Notes: a model not told the origin generated them from the letters alone. A stretch of 64,000 nt of DNA from Pseudomonas orientalis (GCF_001439815.1 NZ_JYLM01000002.1:1-64000), one strand, 5' to 3'; positions 8,627-17,747 are shown, counted from the stretch's first letter. Numbers and translations are program-made.

Positions 8627-8908
8627 TCAATCGTCCACCGTGAAGGTGACCCAGCCTGGCCCGTCAGCCGGGCGTTCCAGCGCTACGATTACACCACCAA
8701 CGGACGTGCCGCCGGGCAAATTGACCGTGACGAAATTGGGATGACCGGGCCATTGCAACGGGGTGGGAAAATCCACGCGAACAATGGTGGGCTTGCCGCT
8801 GCTGGTCATTTTTATATCGACGTTCTCATTCAACACTTCATCATCTTCGGTGCCCAGATGGCGCGAAGCAGTGATTAGGCTGACGGTGCCTTGATGGTCA
8901 TAGGACAT
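8627..8908 (-). CDS. Small beta-rich hypothetical protein
   Basis: This 93-residue protein starts MSYDHQGTVSLITASRHLGT after GAGGA, and contains alternating beta strands (PTIVRVDFPTPLQWPGHPNF, GGVIVALERPADGPGWVTFT). No signal peptide or cysteine is present. The frame stays open far upstream but the sequence there is unlike protein, so the start at 8908 is chosen. No family recognised. It is a single minus-strand gene about 90 bases from each neighbour. Confidence 0.6.
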   Translation of the reverse strand: MSYDHQGTVSLITASRHLGTEDDEVLNENVDIKMTSSGKPTIVRVDFPTPLQWPGHPNFVTVNLPGGTSVGGVIVALERPADGPGWVTFTVDD

Positions 8909-9005
8909 ATACGGATTCCTCGTGCGAAGGGCACACATGCGCCCCGATTCTTGTGAGGCAAGCGCCGGCAAATGATCGTTCAATCCAAATGACCGGCTGC
9001 TGCCG

Positions 9006-9770
9006 TCAGTGCTGGTGGTCGGTCTGGGTGGGGTCGACGATCTGGATGATGTTGCCCTGGCGCCAGGCATCCGCACCGGGTGCAATCGGCGGGGCGGGAA
9101 TGTCGGCGCGGTTGGTCTTCTCCTCGGCGCTGTCGACCCCCAGCCGCTGATCCCGCTCGGCGACCATCTTCGCATCGGCCTGGCCGTCGGCGGTGAACCC
9201 CATCATCAATTGCGGCACACCCAGCGGCAGGCGCTTGTGCAGGTCGGTATGCCAGGTGTGCCAGGTCTTGCCGTAGGTGTGCACCAGTTTTTCCATCAAC
9301 GCGTGTTCGGCCACCTGGGGAATACCGGGGGCGACCAATTGGCCCGATTTCACCTCATGCACATGGCTGTGCCACAACGCCTTTTCCGCCGTGGGCAGCG
9401 TGTTGAATAGCTGCTCGCTGATGATGTATTCCACGCCCATCAACTTGGCGTCCTTGCGGTTGCCGTCGTAGATCACGCACTGGATCACCTCCTCGTTGAG
9501 GATGGCGCAGTAGTGATGGGCTTCCATCTGCACGTCGGGATGGCCGTTGTAGAAGTGAAAACCGTCCAGGTAGGCATTCAGTGCGTCGATGGGCGGGCGC
9601 GATTGCAGCAGGGCGGCGCCGGCGTCGAGGCTGCGCGTGGTGGGGGACTTGGCTGCGCCGGGCGCGACCACGTTCGAGGCTGAGTCGTTGCCGGCGCAGG
9701 CGGTCAGCGCGGCAATCGAAATCGCCAGGCACAGCGAATGCAGGGTGGGTTGCAAGCGGGTGATGGTCAT
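9006..9770 (-). CDS. DUF1264 / OBAP-family lipoprotein
   Basis: The 254-residue precursor has a lipoprotein signal (LCLAISIAALTAC, lipobox LTAC, Cys about 26), so it is an acylated envelope protein. The mature part has the DUF1264 (oil-body-associated-protein-like) features: AYLDGFHFYNGHPDVQMEAH, HYCAILNEEVIQCVIYD, and a His-rich LWHSHVHEVKSGQL with HTWHTDLHKRLPLG. Function of the bacterial members is unknown; the conserved histidines suggest metal or ligand binding. Start MTITRL is chosen because the signal peptide begins there; an in-frame extension of 11 codons has no use. Confidence 0.82.
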   Translation of the reverse strand: MTITRLQPTLHSLCLAISIAALTACAGNDSASNVVAPGAAKSPTTRSLDAGAALLQSRPPIDALNAYLDGFHFYNGHPDVQMEAHHYCAILNEEVIQCVIYDGNRKDAKLMGVEYIISEQLFNTLPTAEKALWHSHVHEVKSGQLVAPGIPQVAEHALMEKLVHTYGKTWHTWHTDLHKRLPLGVPQLMMGFTADGQADAKMVAERDQRLGVDSAEEKTNRADIPAPPIAPGADAWRQGNIIQIVDPTQTDHQH

Positions 9771-9940
9771 TGGGGACTCCCTCCATGAGCGGTTGTAGAG
9801 CACATCTAGAAAGCCTGCCGAAGTGGGTGTTCAACCGGATTGATGCACTTGCGTATTCGAAGAAGATTTGTGGAACAACCGCTCGACGTGCCGGGTCACT
9901 TTTAATAAGTGTTCAACCCCGCGAATGGAGACCATCCCGG

Positions 9941-11035
9941 ATGCCAAACGACGCCCTACCTGACCACACCGCCTTGACCGAAGCCCACACCATTCCCCAC
10001 TTGCTTGAGCAATTGCTGCTCGCCCGTGGTCCTGGTGGCCAGGAGGATGAGGTGCGCGCCATTTGCCTGGAGCGCCTGCGTCCGCTCTGCGACGAGACCT
10101 GGGTGGACCCTGCCGGCAATGTCGTCGGCCTGGTCAAAGGCGCGCAGGACGATGGCGCGCCCCGGCGTGCGGTGAGAGTCATGGCGCACATGGATGAAAT
10201 TGCCATGGTGGTCAAGCATGTCGACACCGATGGCACCTTGCGGGTGACCGCATTGGGCGGCGCCAATCCGGTGAACTTCGGCATGTGCCCGGTGGACATA
10301 CTCGGCGATCACCAATTCATTCCGGGGGTGCTGTCTTTTGGTTCGATGCATGCGACCGGCAATGCGCCTCAGGGCGCCGATGTGCAGTCGGGGGATGTGC
10401 ACTGGAACGACGTGCATGTGATCACCCGTTGCTCGGTGCAGGCCTTGCGTGAATACGGTGTGCGTCCCGGCAGCCGCGTCACGCTGAGCCGCCATTGGCG
10501 TGCGCCGTTTCGGGTGGGGGATGCGACAGCCGCGCATTTTCTCGACGACCGCGCGCCCATCGCCGCCGTACTCCACAGCGTGCAGTGCCTGGATCAGCGC
10601 CGGCAGGAACTGGCATGCGATGTGTATTTTGTCTTCACCACCCTGGAGGAAGAGTGCAATGCCGGCGCGATGTATGCGGCGCAGACACTGCCGGGCGATA
10701 CCACCCTCGCGGTGGAGGTGGGCCCGGTGATGAGCGAGTACGGCACGCGCCTGAGTGTCGATCCGATCATCAATACCGGTGACCTCAAAGGCTATTACAC
10801 CCGCTCGGTGGTCACCGGCCTGGCGGCTGCCGCGCAACGCAGCGGCTATACGCCGCAATATGCGTTGCTGGTGGACTTTGCCTCGGACGCCAGCGCCGTC
10901 ATGAGTAACGGCACCTCGGCACGCGGCGGTTGCCTGGCGATTCCAACCGAGAATACCCACGGCTATGAGCTGATTGTGGATGGCGCGATCGAGGCCTGTG
11001 CGCTGACCTTGGCCGACTACCTTGCAACCTTTTGA
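9941..11035 (+). CDS. M42-family aminopeptidase-like metallopeptidase
   Basis: This 364-residue cytoplasmic peptidase is of the M42 (glutamyl aminopeptidase/TET-like) family. Metal and catalytic positions are visible: AHMDEIA (His and Asp), FLDDRAP (bridging Asp), TTLEEECNAG (general base Glu and metal Glu), AVEVGP, and C-terminal IPTENTHGYE (His). The family forms large oligomers that trim peptides. Start MPNDALPDH at 9941 follows ATGGAGACC; the frame is open upstream but non-conserved. The CinA-type gene follows after 18 bases, so they are probably co-transcribed. Confidence 0.88.
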   Translation: MPNDALPDHTALTEAHTIPHLLEQLLLARGPGGQEDEVRAICLERLRPLCDETWVDPAGNVVGLVKGAQDDGAPRRAVRVMAHMDEIAMVVKHVDTDGTLRVTALGGANPVNFGMCPVDILGDHQFIPGVLSFGSMHATGNAPQGADVQSGDVHWNDVHVITRCSVQALREYGVRPGSRVTLSRHWRAPFRVGDATAAHFLDDRAPIAAVLHSVQCLDQRRQELACDVYFVFTTLEEECNAGAMYAAQTLPGDTTLAVEVGPVMSEYGTRLSVDPIINTGDLKGYYTRSVVTGLAAAAQRSGYTPQYALLVDFASDASAVMSNGTSARGGCLAIPTENTHGYELIVDGAIEACALTLADYLATF

Positions 11036-11053
11036 ACGCGGGAGACTGTAACG

Positions 11054-11554
11054 ATGGACATAGCCGCTGGCACGATCCACTACCTGAAACAACACCAGAT
11101 GACCCTGACCAGCGCCGAGTCGTGCACGGCGGGCAAAATCATCACGCTGCTCTCAGAGGTGGCGGGCGGCGGCTCGTGCATCGAAAGTGGTTACGTCGTT
11201 TATTCGCCGCAGGCCAAACAGCGCTTGCTGGGCGTACGCGCCTATACGATTGACACGTTCAACCTCACCAGTTGCGAAGTCGCCCGGGAGATGGCCGAAG
11301 GCGCGTTGCGTGACAGTACGGCGCAGGTCGCCGTCGCCACTACCGGGCTGCTTGGCCCGGATGACATGGACGGGATTCCGGCCGGGACTATCTGTTTTGC
11401 CTGGGCCTATCGAATCGGCAAGACGCTCAGCGTGTTCAGCCGCAAGGAGCGCTTCATGGGGTCGCGCGAAGACGTGCAGCTTCAAGCCGCGCTGCATGCC
11501 TTGAGGCGGCTGACGCATTTCCACCAGCGTGCGTTGGCCGGTGAGCGGGGTTAG
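11054..11554 (+). CDS. CinA C-terminal-domain amidohydrolase (PncC type)
   Basis: This 166-residue stand-alone CinA domain protein has LTSAESCTAGKI, GYVVYSPQAKQRLLGV, SCEVAREMAEGAL and ATTGLLGPDDMDGIPAGT, the motifs of nicotinamide-nucleotide amidohydrolases that return NMN to nicotinate mononucleotide in NAD recycling. A second family member usually encodes the housekeeping PncC near recA, so this is likely a paralogue. It follows the M42 peptidase by 18 bases. The family call is firm; the substrate is inferred. Confidence 0.82.
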   Translation: MDIAAGTIHYLKQHQMTLTSAESCTAGKIITLLSEVAGGGSCIESGYVVYSPQAKQRLLGVRAYTIDTFNLTSCEVAREMAEGALRDSTAQVAVATTGLLGPDDMDGIPAGTICFAWAYRIGKTLSVFSRKERFMGSREDVQLQAALHALRRLTHFHQRALAGERG

Positions 11555-11557
11555 CGC

Positions 11558-11854
11558 TCAGTGAGCACTGGCCGCTTCAGGTTTGAGGTCCACTTTTAAC
11601 AGCAACTCGTCGGTGCCGAACGCCTGGGCATCCACCAGCGCGCCATGATAAGTGTGGTTGTCGGTCTTGATCGAAACATTATGGGCTTCAGTCAATGCTT
11701 TCGGCCACGGCCATAGCACCCTTAGCGATAGGCCGTCGCCCGCCTGGGTAATCTGCGCTGTGCAGGCATGGGAGAGCGGATTGACGCCAAACAGCGTGTC
11801 TTCAAGAAAATCGATGGTGCAGTGTTGCGAGGGGACAGCAGCGGAATCCGGCAT
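11558..11854 (-). CDS. Small hypothetical protein
   Basis: This 98-residue soluble protein starts MPDSAAVPSQHCTIDFLEDT and is beta-rich (GDGLSLRVLWPWPKALTEAH; DELLLKVDLKPEA). The start at 11854 has GAGG upstream. It stops 3 bases beyond the convergent CinA-type gene. No family recognised. The gene lies just downstream of another small minus-strand gene (11886-12140) and may share its transcript. Confidence 0.6.
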   Translation of the reverse strand: MPDSAAVPSQHCTIDFLEDTLFGVNPLSHACTAQITQAGDGLSLRVLWPWPKALTEAHNVSIKTDNHTYHGALVDAQAFGTDELLLKVDLKPEAASAH

Positions 11855-11885
11855 GGGAAGCCTCGTTCTGTTCGTGTAAATGCAG

Positions 11886-12140
11886 TTAACCGACGGATGA
11901 AAGGCGCGACGTTTTTCGCGAAACCACCATATCTTCCAGGATCTCCCGCACCAGCCGGTTGATGCCTGACGCGCCGTGGTAGCGGGCGCGGTTGATATTG
12001 GCGATGGTGAATTGATTTGCGTCGGGCGCGAGCACCGTAACGGACAGGCTGCTGTCCGGATTGATCGTGCAGGTGACACGGCAATTGCGCAGCCGCTGTG
12101 ACAGCGCGCGCTGGATTTGCGCTTTGGTCAACGTGTCCAT
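11886..12140 (-). CDS. DUF1652-like small protein
   Basis: The protein has 84 residues: a helical start (LTKAQIQRALSQRLRNC), a beta hairpin (VTCTINPDSSLSVTVLAPD), and a helical end with INRLVREILEDMVVS. The pattern of a short helix, 'C.I.PD.SL.V.V' and a C-terminal helix resembles DUF1652, a small Pseudomonas family; the assignment is tentative. No signal or membrane segment. Probably in one unit with 11558-11854. Confidence 0.6.
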   Translation of the reverse strand: MDTLTKAQIQRALSQRLRNCRVTCTINPDSSLSVTVLAPDANQFTIANINRARYHGASGINRLVREILEDMVVSRKTSRLSSVG

Positions 12141-12325
12141 GGGATCACCGGATAACAGGCCTTGGCGGATGAAGGGTAGCGCAAATATGCCGTGCGTAAA
12201 TGCTGGCAGGTTAATAGCAAACCATTCGTCAGTCTCATTACCCTTGCGTGGAACGTTCGTGCTCCGGTACTGGCCACATGCATCAAGGGTTGACGACTAT
12301 TTCCTTCACTCATCAGGTGGTTTTC

Positions 12326-12475
12326 ATGAAGAAGTTTTACATGTGCTTGGGCCTTTGCAGCGTGTTCCTGCTGCATGGGTGTTTCGACAACTCCAATAAC
12401 ACCACCAAGGACAACACCAGTGGAAGCAAGTCTTCGGTGCAGATGCAGGAAGGCAAGGCGGACGAGAGCAAGTAG
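12326..12475 (+). CDS. Small lipoprotein
   Basis: This 49-residue precursor starts MKKFYMCLGLCSVFLLHGCF; the lipobox LHGC puts the lipidated Cys at residue 19, leaving a 31-residue polar, Asn/Ser/Lys-rich tail (NNTTKDNTSGSKSSVQMQEG). Such tiny lipoproteins are common in Pseudomonas envelopes. CAGGTGG lies about 9 bases upstream of the ATG. It stands alone between two minus-strand units, with an element A repeat right after its stop. Confidence 0.7.
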   Translation: MKKFYMCLGLCSVFLLHGCFDNSNNTTKDNTSGSKSSVQMQEGKADESK

Positions 12476-12490
12476 GCGCCTGGAGCAAAA

Positions 12491-12579
12491 TGTGGGAGGG
12501 GACTTGCCCCCGATGGCAGGGCGTCAGTCAATGAAGAGGTGACTGACCTACCGCTATCGGGGGCAAGCCCCCTCCCACA
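12491..12579. repeat. Element A REPIN, copy 3
   Basis: Inverted REP arms TGTGGGAGGGGACTTGCCCC and its complement around GCGTCAGTCA, between the convergent small-lipoprotein and cytochrome c genes. Confidence 0.9.
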
Positions 12580-12583
12580 TGAA

Positions 12584-12616
12584 TGATCGTTCCCACGCTC
12601 CGCGTGGGAACGATCA
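12584..12616. repeat. GTTCCCACGC hairpin
   Basis: A perfect 15-bp inverted repeat, TGATCGTTCCCACGC and its complement, with a TCC loop. It sits next to the REPIN and about 20 bases beyond the cytochrome c stop. This is a second class of Pseudomonas palindrome; it could stabilise or end transcripts from either side. Confidence 0.75.
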
Positions 12617-12637
12617 AAGACATTGGATCGCTGTGTA

Positions 12638-13978
12638 TCAACGCATGTGCAAAATGATCGGGCTGCTGCTTGCCGGGTCGGTATGCCCGCGAAGTTCGCC
12701 TACCGCCTGGGCCTCGACCGAGCCGCCGTGGTTGCCCCAGGTGCTGCGTACATAAGTCAGCACCTCGGCGATCTCCTGATCGGACAATTGCTCACGGAAC
12801 GCCGGCATGCGGTAGGCGTCCGGCAACCCGGCGGCCACCACCCGTTGCGAGCCGTTGAGGGTGATATTGATCGCCGAGGCGCTTTCCCTGGCCAGCGCCG
12901 AGGTGGCGCCGGCCAGTGGCGGCATCCACGCCGGCTGGCCCTTGCCGTCCAGGCCGTGACAAGAGGCGCAGCGGGTCGCGTAGGTGTGGGCGCCGGGGAT
13001 GTCCTGGCGCCTATCGGCCACCTGATACTGCCAGGGCGCGCCATCACGTTGCGGGTCGCCGGGCAGGGACTTGAGATAGCGGGCGATGGCGGCCAGGTCG
13101 TCATCGGCCATGAACTGCGTGGAGTTGTTGAACGCTTCGGTCATCGAACCGTAGACCACCGCATGCTGGTTGCGCCCGGTCTTGAGGAACTGCACGATCT
13201 GCGCCTCGCTCCAGCGCCCCAGACCGGTGTTGGGGTCCTGGCGCAGGCTCGGCGCGTACCAGCCGTCGAGCAGCGCGCCGGCAAGGAAGGGCGCGCCGGA
13301 CTGGTCCAGGGCCTTCTCGTTGAATGCCAGGCCACGCGGCGTGTGGCAACTGCCGCAATGGCCGGGGCCCTGGACGATATAAGCGCCACGGTTCCACAAC
13401 GCGTCCTGGCCGGGGGTGGCCGCATAGGGCGCAGTGGGTGCGAATACGCCATTCCACAGCGCGATGGGCCAGCGCATATTCAGCGGCCAGGGAATATCAC
13501 TGGGAATATTCACCTGGCTGGCCGGTTGCACACCTTTCATGAAGAACGCATACAGCGCTTTCACGTCGTCGTCGCTGAGCTTCACGTAAGACGGGTAGGG
13601 CATCGCCGGATACAGGCGGCGCCCGCCCGGTGCCACGCCGTGGCGCACGGCGCGGTCGAAGTCGGCCAGGCTGTAGCGGCCGATGCCATGGTCGCGGTCG
13701 GGGGTGATGTTGGTGGCATGGATGGCCCCCAGCGGCGTGGCCATCTCCAGGCCACCGGCAAACGGCGCTTTGCCCGCCAGGCTGTGGCAGGCCACGCAGT
13801 CGCTCAGACGGGCGACATACTCGCCGCGACTGACCAGTGCCGGGTCAAAGCCTGTGGCGTGTTCCTGTTCGAACGGCGAGGCGGGCTCGCGGGTGACGTA
13901 CCAGGCCAGGAGGCCGGCGACGACCAGGCAGGGCAGCGCCAGCCAGCCTGCGGTTCTTGCGAATCGGCGGTTGTTCAT
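12638..13978 (-). CDS. Tri-haem cytochrome c subunit of molybdenum hydroxylase
   Basis: The 446-residue periplasmic cytochrome is anchored by an N-terminal hydrophobic helix (AGWLALPCLVVAGLLAWYVT, about 10-29). Three haem-binding sites are seen: CVACH (about 62), CGSCH (about 210) and CASCH (about 335), the layout of alcohol/aldehyde-dehydrogenase cytochrome subunits. It follows the Mo and 2Fe-2S subunits in one minus-strand operon (16-base gap), so it most likely passes electrons from the hydroxylase to the respiratory chain. In NicB-type nicotinate hydroxylases the equivalent domain is fused to the Mo subunit; here it is separate. Confidence 0.9.
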   Translation of the reverse strand: MNNRRFARTAGWLALPCLVVAGLLAWYVTREPASPFEQEHATGFDPALVSRGEYVARLSDCVACHSLAGKAPFAGGLEMATPLGAIHATNITPDRDHGIGRYSLADFDRAVRHGVAPGGRRLYPAMPYPSYVKLSDDDVKALYAFFMKGVQPASQVNIPSDIPWPLNMRWPIALWNGVFAPTAPYAATPGQDALWNRGAYIVQGPGHCGSCHTPRGLAFNEKALDQSGAPFLAGALLDGWYAPSLRQDPNTGLGRWSEAQIVQFLKTGRNQHAVVYGSMTEAFNNSTQFMADDDLAAIARYLKSLPGDPQRDGAPWQYQVADRRQDIPGAHTYATRCASCHGLDGKGQPAWMPPLAGATSALARESASAINITLNGSQRVVAAGLPDAYRMPAFREQLSDQEIAEVLTYVRSTWGNHGGSVEAQAVGELRGHTDPASSSPIILHMR

Positions 13979-13994
13979 GGGCGTTCCCTGTGGG

Positions 13995-16223
13995 TTAACT
14001 GAAGGTGTAGCGGCTCAATGGCAGGCTGCGGATGCGCTGGCCGGTCAATTGGGCCACCGCATTGGCGACCGCCGGTGCCACGGCCGGTAACGGCGGTTCG
14101 CCGATGCCCCCCATCTTTTCGCCACTCTCGACGATCTTCACGTGCACCCGCGCCATCCGCGACGGCGGCAGGATCGGATAAAGGTCGTAGTTGCGCGCAC
14201 GTGGCATGCCGTCCACGTACACCGCTTCCTCCAGCAGGGTTTGCGACAGGCCCAGGGCCACGGCGCCGTTGACCTGGGCTTCAATGATCGCCGGATTGAC
14301 GATGCTGCCGGGGTCGATGGCCTGCCAGATGTCATGCACCTTGACCTGGCCCTTCTCGATCGACACCTCGGCGATCACCGCCGCGTGGGAGCCAAAGGGC
14401 GAAGCCATGGCCACGCCACGCGCCCGTCGGCTGCCGTCTGCGGCGGTGAACGGCCCGCGCTTCCAGCCGCCGGACAGCTCGCCCACCGCCTGCAGCAGGG
14501 TAGTCAGCCGCGCGTTGTCGCGCAGCAGGTGCAGACGCAGTTCGTAGGGGTCATGGCCGCCTTTGTCCGCCAGCTCATCGAGGAACGCTTCGTAGAAGAA
14601 GTCATTCAGCGAATTGCCCACCGAACGCCAGTAGCCAAGCATCGCCGGGCCCTTGACGTAGATCTGCGCGATGCGCTTGTTGGGGATCGCATAGCTCTTG
14701 CCCGACAGGCCTTCGAGGGCCGTAGGGTCGAGCTTGTCGCCCTGTTTGCCGGCAATCGCTTCGGTGGGGCCTTCGGTGGCGCTGACCGCTTCGATGGCCA
14801 GCGGCAGGCCTTTGTCATCCAGCGCGGCGCGGAACTTGACCACCGCGACCGGGCGCAGCACATCGCGCACGAACTCTTCCTCGCGGCTCCAGATCAGTTT
14901 GATCGGGCGGCCGACGGCCTTGGTCAGTGCGATGGCCTGTGGATACGGATTGGCCGACTCATACAGGAAGTGCCGACCGAAAAAACCGCCCAGCAGCGGG
15001 GAGTGCAGGGTGATTTGCTCGATGGCCAGGCCGGTGCGCTTGGCGATGTCGGCGCGGAACATATCCGGCGCCTGGTTGGGCAGCCACACCTCCAGCGTGC
15101 CGTCGGGGTTGTAGCGCGCCAGCGCCGAGGGCGGCTCCAACTGGGCGTGATTGAGGTATTGATTGTGATAGGTGGCGTCGACGCGGGTCTTGGCGCTGGC
15201 CAGCGTGGCGGCTACGTCGCCTGCGTTTTCTTCGTCGCGGGCCGGACCTTCTTGAGTGGCGAGAAAGTCACGGTAGTTGTCGCTGGAAAAGTCCGCCGGC
15301 ATTGCGCGTAATGTGGAGTCGGCGGCGGCTTCGCGCCAGTCCACCTGGATCGCTTCAACGGCGCGCTTGGCGTGCCACCAGCGTTCGGCCACCACTGCCA
15401 CGGCGCCGGGCAGGGTATGCACCGAATGCACGCCTTTCATGGCCTCGACCTGGGCCTGGTTGCGCAGGCTGCCCACGGTCATGCCCAGGCGCGGTGCGTG
15501 CTGCACGGCGGCGTGGAGCATGCCGTCGACTTTCAGGTCGATGCAGTACTGCGCCTTGCCGGTGGATTTGTCATAGGCATCCAGGCGTTTGACCGGCTTG
15601 CCGATCCAGCGGAACTGGCTGGGATCGCGCAGGGTGATACCGGCAGGGTCGGGCACCGGCATGTCCAGGGCGCGGCCGGCCAACTCGCCGTAACCCAGCG
15701 AGCGGCCCGACGCGGCGTGCACCACGCGGCCGGGCTGGGTGGTCAATTGGGCGACCGGCACACCGAGCTGCTCGGCGGCGGCCTGCAGCAACATGGCGCG
15801 GGCGAGGGCGCCGAGGCGTCGCATGGTCGGGTAGCTCATGCGCACCGACATGCTGCCGCCGGTGATGCGCATACCGTTTTCCATCACCACATAGGCCTCG
15901 CCGGGCGGCGCGGCTTCAACGCTGAACGTAGCCGGGTCGGCATCCAGTTCTTCGCCGATGATCTGCGCCATGGCGGTGTGTGTGCCTTGGCCGCCTTCCA
16001 TGAAGGGGCTGAGCAGGCGCACGCTGCCGTCCGGGCGAATCTCCAGGAATGCCGGCACCTGGGTGCCGCGTTCGGCGGCGCCGGTGGCGGCCTGCACCCG
16101 GGATGCGCCCAGGGGCAGGCCGAAGCCGATCACCAGCGCGCCGACGGCGGTGCTCGCCAGGAAGCGCCGACGCGACAGGTTGATCGGCGCGTCGAGGGTT
16201 ACGTCAGGCAGGACAGTGCTCAT
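13995..16223 (-). CDS. Molybdenum-binding subunit of periplasmic aldehyde/N-heterocycle oxidoreductase (IorB type)
   Basis: This 742-residue xanthine-oxidase-family large subunit has a Tat signal at the start (LSRRRFLASTAVGALVIGFG), so the folded enzyme is exported. It has the family features GGFFGRHFLYESANPYPQAI, WSREEEF, ALDDKGLPLAIEA, and the C-terminal EKMGGIGEPPLPAVAPAVAN with the catalytic-type Glu. The IorB/NicB branch hydroxylates N-heterocycles or oxidises aldehydes using water-derived oxygen. The ATG overlaps the stop of the 2Fe-2S gene (TGATG). The substrate cannot be read from sequence; no maturation (XdhC-type) gene is in the window. Confidence 0.9.
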   Translation of the reverse strand: MSTVLPDVTLDAPINLSRRRFLASTAVGALVIGFGLPLGASRVQAATGAAERGTQVPAFLEIRPDGSVRLLSPFMEGGQGTHTAMAQIIGEELDADPATFSVEAAPPGEAYVVMENGMRITGGSMSVRMSYPTMRRLGALARAMLLQAAAEQLGVPVAQLTTQPGRVVHAASGRSLGYGELAGRALDMPVPDPAGITLRDPSQFRWIGKPVKRLDAYDKSTGKAQYCIDLKVDGMLHAAVQHAPRLGMTVGSLRNQAQVEAMKGVHSVHTLPGAVAVVAERWWHAKRAVEAIQVDWREAAADSTLRAMPADFSSDNYRDFLATQEGPARDEENAGDVAATLASAKTRVDATYHNQYLNHAQLEPPSALARYNPDGTLEVWLPNQAPDMFRADIAKRTGLAIEQITLHSPLLGGFFGRHFLYESANPYPQAIALTKAVGRPIKLIWSREEEFVRDVLRPVAVVKFRAALDDKGLPLAIEAVSATEGPTEAIAGKQGDKLDPTALEGLSGKSYAIPNKRIAQIYVKGPAMLGYWRSVGNSLNDFFYEAFLDELADKGGHDPYELRLHLLRDNARLTTLLQAVGELSGGWKRGPFTAADGSRRARGVAMASPFGSHAAVIAEVSIEKGQVKVHDIWQAIDPGSIVNPAIIEAQVNGAVALGLSQTLLEEAVYVDGMPRARNYDLYPILPPSRMARVHVKIVESGEKMGGIGEPPLPAVAPAVANAVAQLTGQRIRSLPLSRYTFS

Positions 16224-16681
16224 CAGGCGGTCTCCTTCCCGGCGGCCAGGTCAGCCATGGCGGCATGGATGGCGTTGTAGGTGCCGCAGCGGCACAGGTT
16301 GACCATCGCCGCGTCGATCTGGTCCCTGGTGGGCGCGGGGGTGTGCTTGAGCAGCGCGGTGGCCGCCATCACTTGCCCGGACTGGCAATAACCACATTGG
16401 GCCACCTGGCGCTCGACCCAGGCCGCGACCACGCGCTTGCCCACGTCATCGACCTCGATGGCTTCGATGGTAGTGATCTCGCGCCCGACCAGCGCCGCCA
16501 CCGGCGTGACGCACGAACGCACCACGTTGCCGTCCACCAGCACCGAACACGCGCCGCACTGGGCCAGGCCGCAGCCGTACTTGGTGCCGGTCAGGCCCAG
16601 GTCGTCGCGGATCACCCACAGCAACGGCGTGTCGGCGTCGGCATCGACCTCATAGGCCTGTTGGTTAATACGTAATTGCAT
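16223..16681 (-). CDS. 2Fe-2S subunit of molybdenum hydroxylase (IorA type)
   Basis: This 152-residue iron-sulfur protein holds two 2Fe-2S clusters. The plant-ferredoxin-type cluster ligands are in GCGLAQCGACSVLVDG and CVTP, and the second cluster is in QCGYCQSGQVMAA and NLCRCGTY. It has no signal peptide, so it is presumably exported in complex with the Tat-bearing large subunit. It is the first gene of the three-gene operon and is translationally coupled to the Mo subunit. Its role is to carry electrons from the Mo site to the cytochrome subunit. Confidence 0.92.
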   Translation of the reverse strand: MQLRINQQAYEVDADADTPLLWVIRDDLGLTGTKYGCGLAQCGACSVLVDGNVVRSCVTPVAALVGREITTIEAIEVDDVGKRVVAAWVERQVAQCGYCQSGQVMAATALLKHTPAPTRDQIDAAMVNLCRCGTYNAIHAAMADLAAGKETA

Positions 16682-16841
16682 GGCGGCTCACCTGCTGATC
16701 ATCGGTTGGTGCTGCATAAGTTCTTATAGGTGCGGTGCGACGGTACGTCGCCCATCGTCGAACTCTAGACCAACGCGCAAGGGCTATCTATGCAATCGCC
16801 TGCAAGTTCAGAGGATCAGGCAAGTAATCGACAGGATTGGG

Positions 16842-17747
16842 TCAATGCTCGGGCAGGTTCTCGCCCACCGCCTGGCGGATACCCTCGAGCAACATCGTGA
16901 ACGCCGGGTTGTCGTTGTGCTCGCGCCAGATCAGGTGCAGTTCGCTCTGTGCGCCTTCGCCCAGGTCGATATCGCGGAACACCACGTTCTTGAACACCAC
17001 ACTGCTGGCGCAACGCGGCACCAGGGCCAGGCCCATGCCGGCGTTGACCAGCGCAAGGATGGTCAGCGACGAGCCCAGCCACTGCACATACTGCGGCGCG
17101 ACGCGGGCCGAGCGCAGCAGGCCGGTGAGCAATTCATTGAACGGCGGGTAGGCGGAATGGGCGTACATCAGGAACGGTTGCGCATCCAGGTCGTGCACGC
17201 TGACCGTCTCTGTCTGGGCCAGCCGATGACTGCTCGGCACCGCCAGCACAAATGGCTCGCGCACCAGGCATTCGGTGGCGTAGCCGGGCTCCAGCAGCGG
17301 CGCGCGCACGATGCCCAGGTCGATGCGCCGGGCGCGCAAGGCTTCATATTGCTGGTAGGTGTTCATCTCGGACAGGTCGATCTTGACGTGGGGCTGCTTG
17401 AGCCGCGCCTCGGCGATCACCTTGGGCAGAAACTCATACACCGCGCTGCCGACGAAACTGATGTTGACCGTACCGATATCGCCCTCGGCAAAGCGCCGCG
17501 CGGTGACAGCCGCCTGCTGGGCGCGCTCCAGCAGGTACTGCGCCTCGATGAAAAAGGCCCGGCCGGCGGCGTTCAGCGCGACGCTGCGGGTGGTGCGCAC
17601 AAACAGCTCCACGCCCAGATGATGCTCGAGCAACTGGATCTGCCGGCTCAGCGGCGGCTGGGTCATGTTCAGGCGTTCAGCGGCGCGGCGAAAGTTCAGC
17701 TCGGTGGCCACGGTGGTGAAGCAGCGCAGTTGCGTCAATTCGAACAT
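16842..17747 (-). CDS. LysR-family regulator of the MFS/enolase-family operon
   Basis: The 301-residue LysR activator/repressor has an N-terminal winged helix (FELTQLRCFTTVATELNFRR ... MTQPPLSRQIQLLE, about 1-60) and a substrate-binding domain with the usual GTVNISFVGSAVYEFLP start. Start MFELTQL is chosen because it gives the canonical LysR N-terminus. It is divergent from the MFS carrier, and a symmetric ATTGAT-N11-ATCAAT box overlaps its start codon. It therefore probably controls the sugar-acid operon 17854-20486 and itself. The inducer is unknown. Confidence 0.85.
   Translation of the reverse strand: MFELTQLRCFTTVATELNFRRAAERLNMTQPPLSRQIQLLEHHLGVELFVRTTRSVALNAAGRAFFIEAQYLLERAQQAAVTARRFAEGDIGTVNISFVGSAVYEFLPKVIAEARLKQPHVKIDLSEMNTYQQYEALRARRIDLGIVRAPLLEPGYATECLVREPFVLAVPSSHRLAQTETVSVHDLDAQPFLMYAHSAYPPFNELLTGLLRSARVAPQYVQWLGSSLTILALVNAGMGLALVPRCASSVVFKNVVFRDIDLGEGAQSELHLIWREHNDNPAFTMLLEGIRQAVGENLPEH

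Noticed and set aside
12623..14002. 459-codon open frame antisense to the cytochrome c gene
   Set aside because: The product has no recognisable motif and the opposite strand encodes three CxxCH haem sites.
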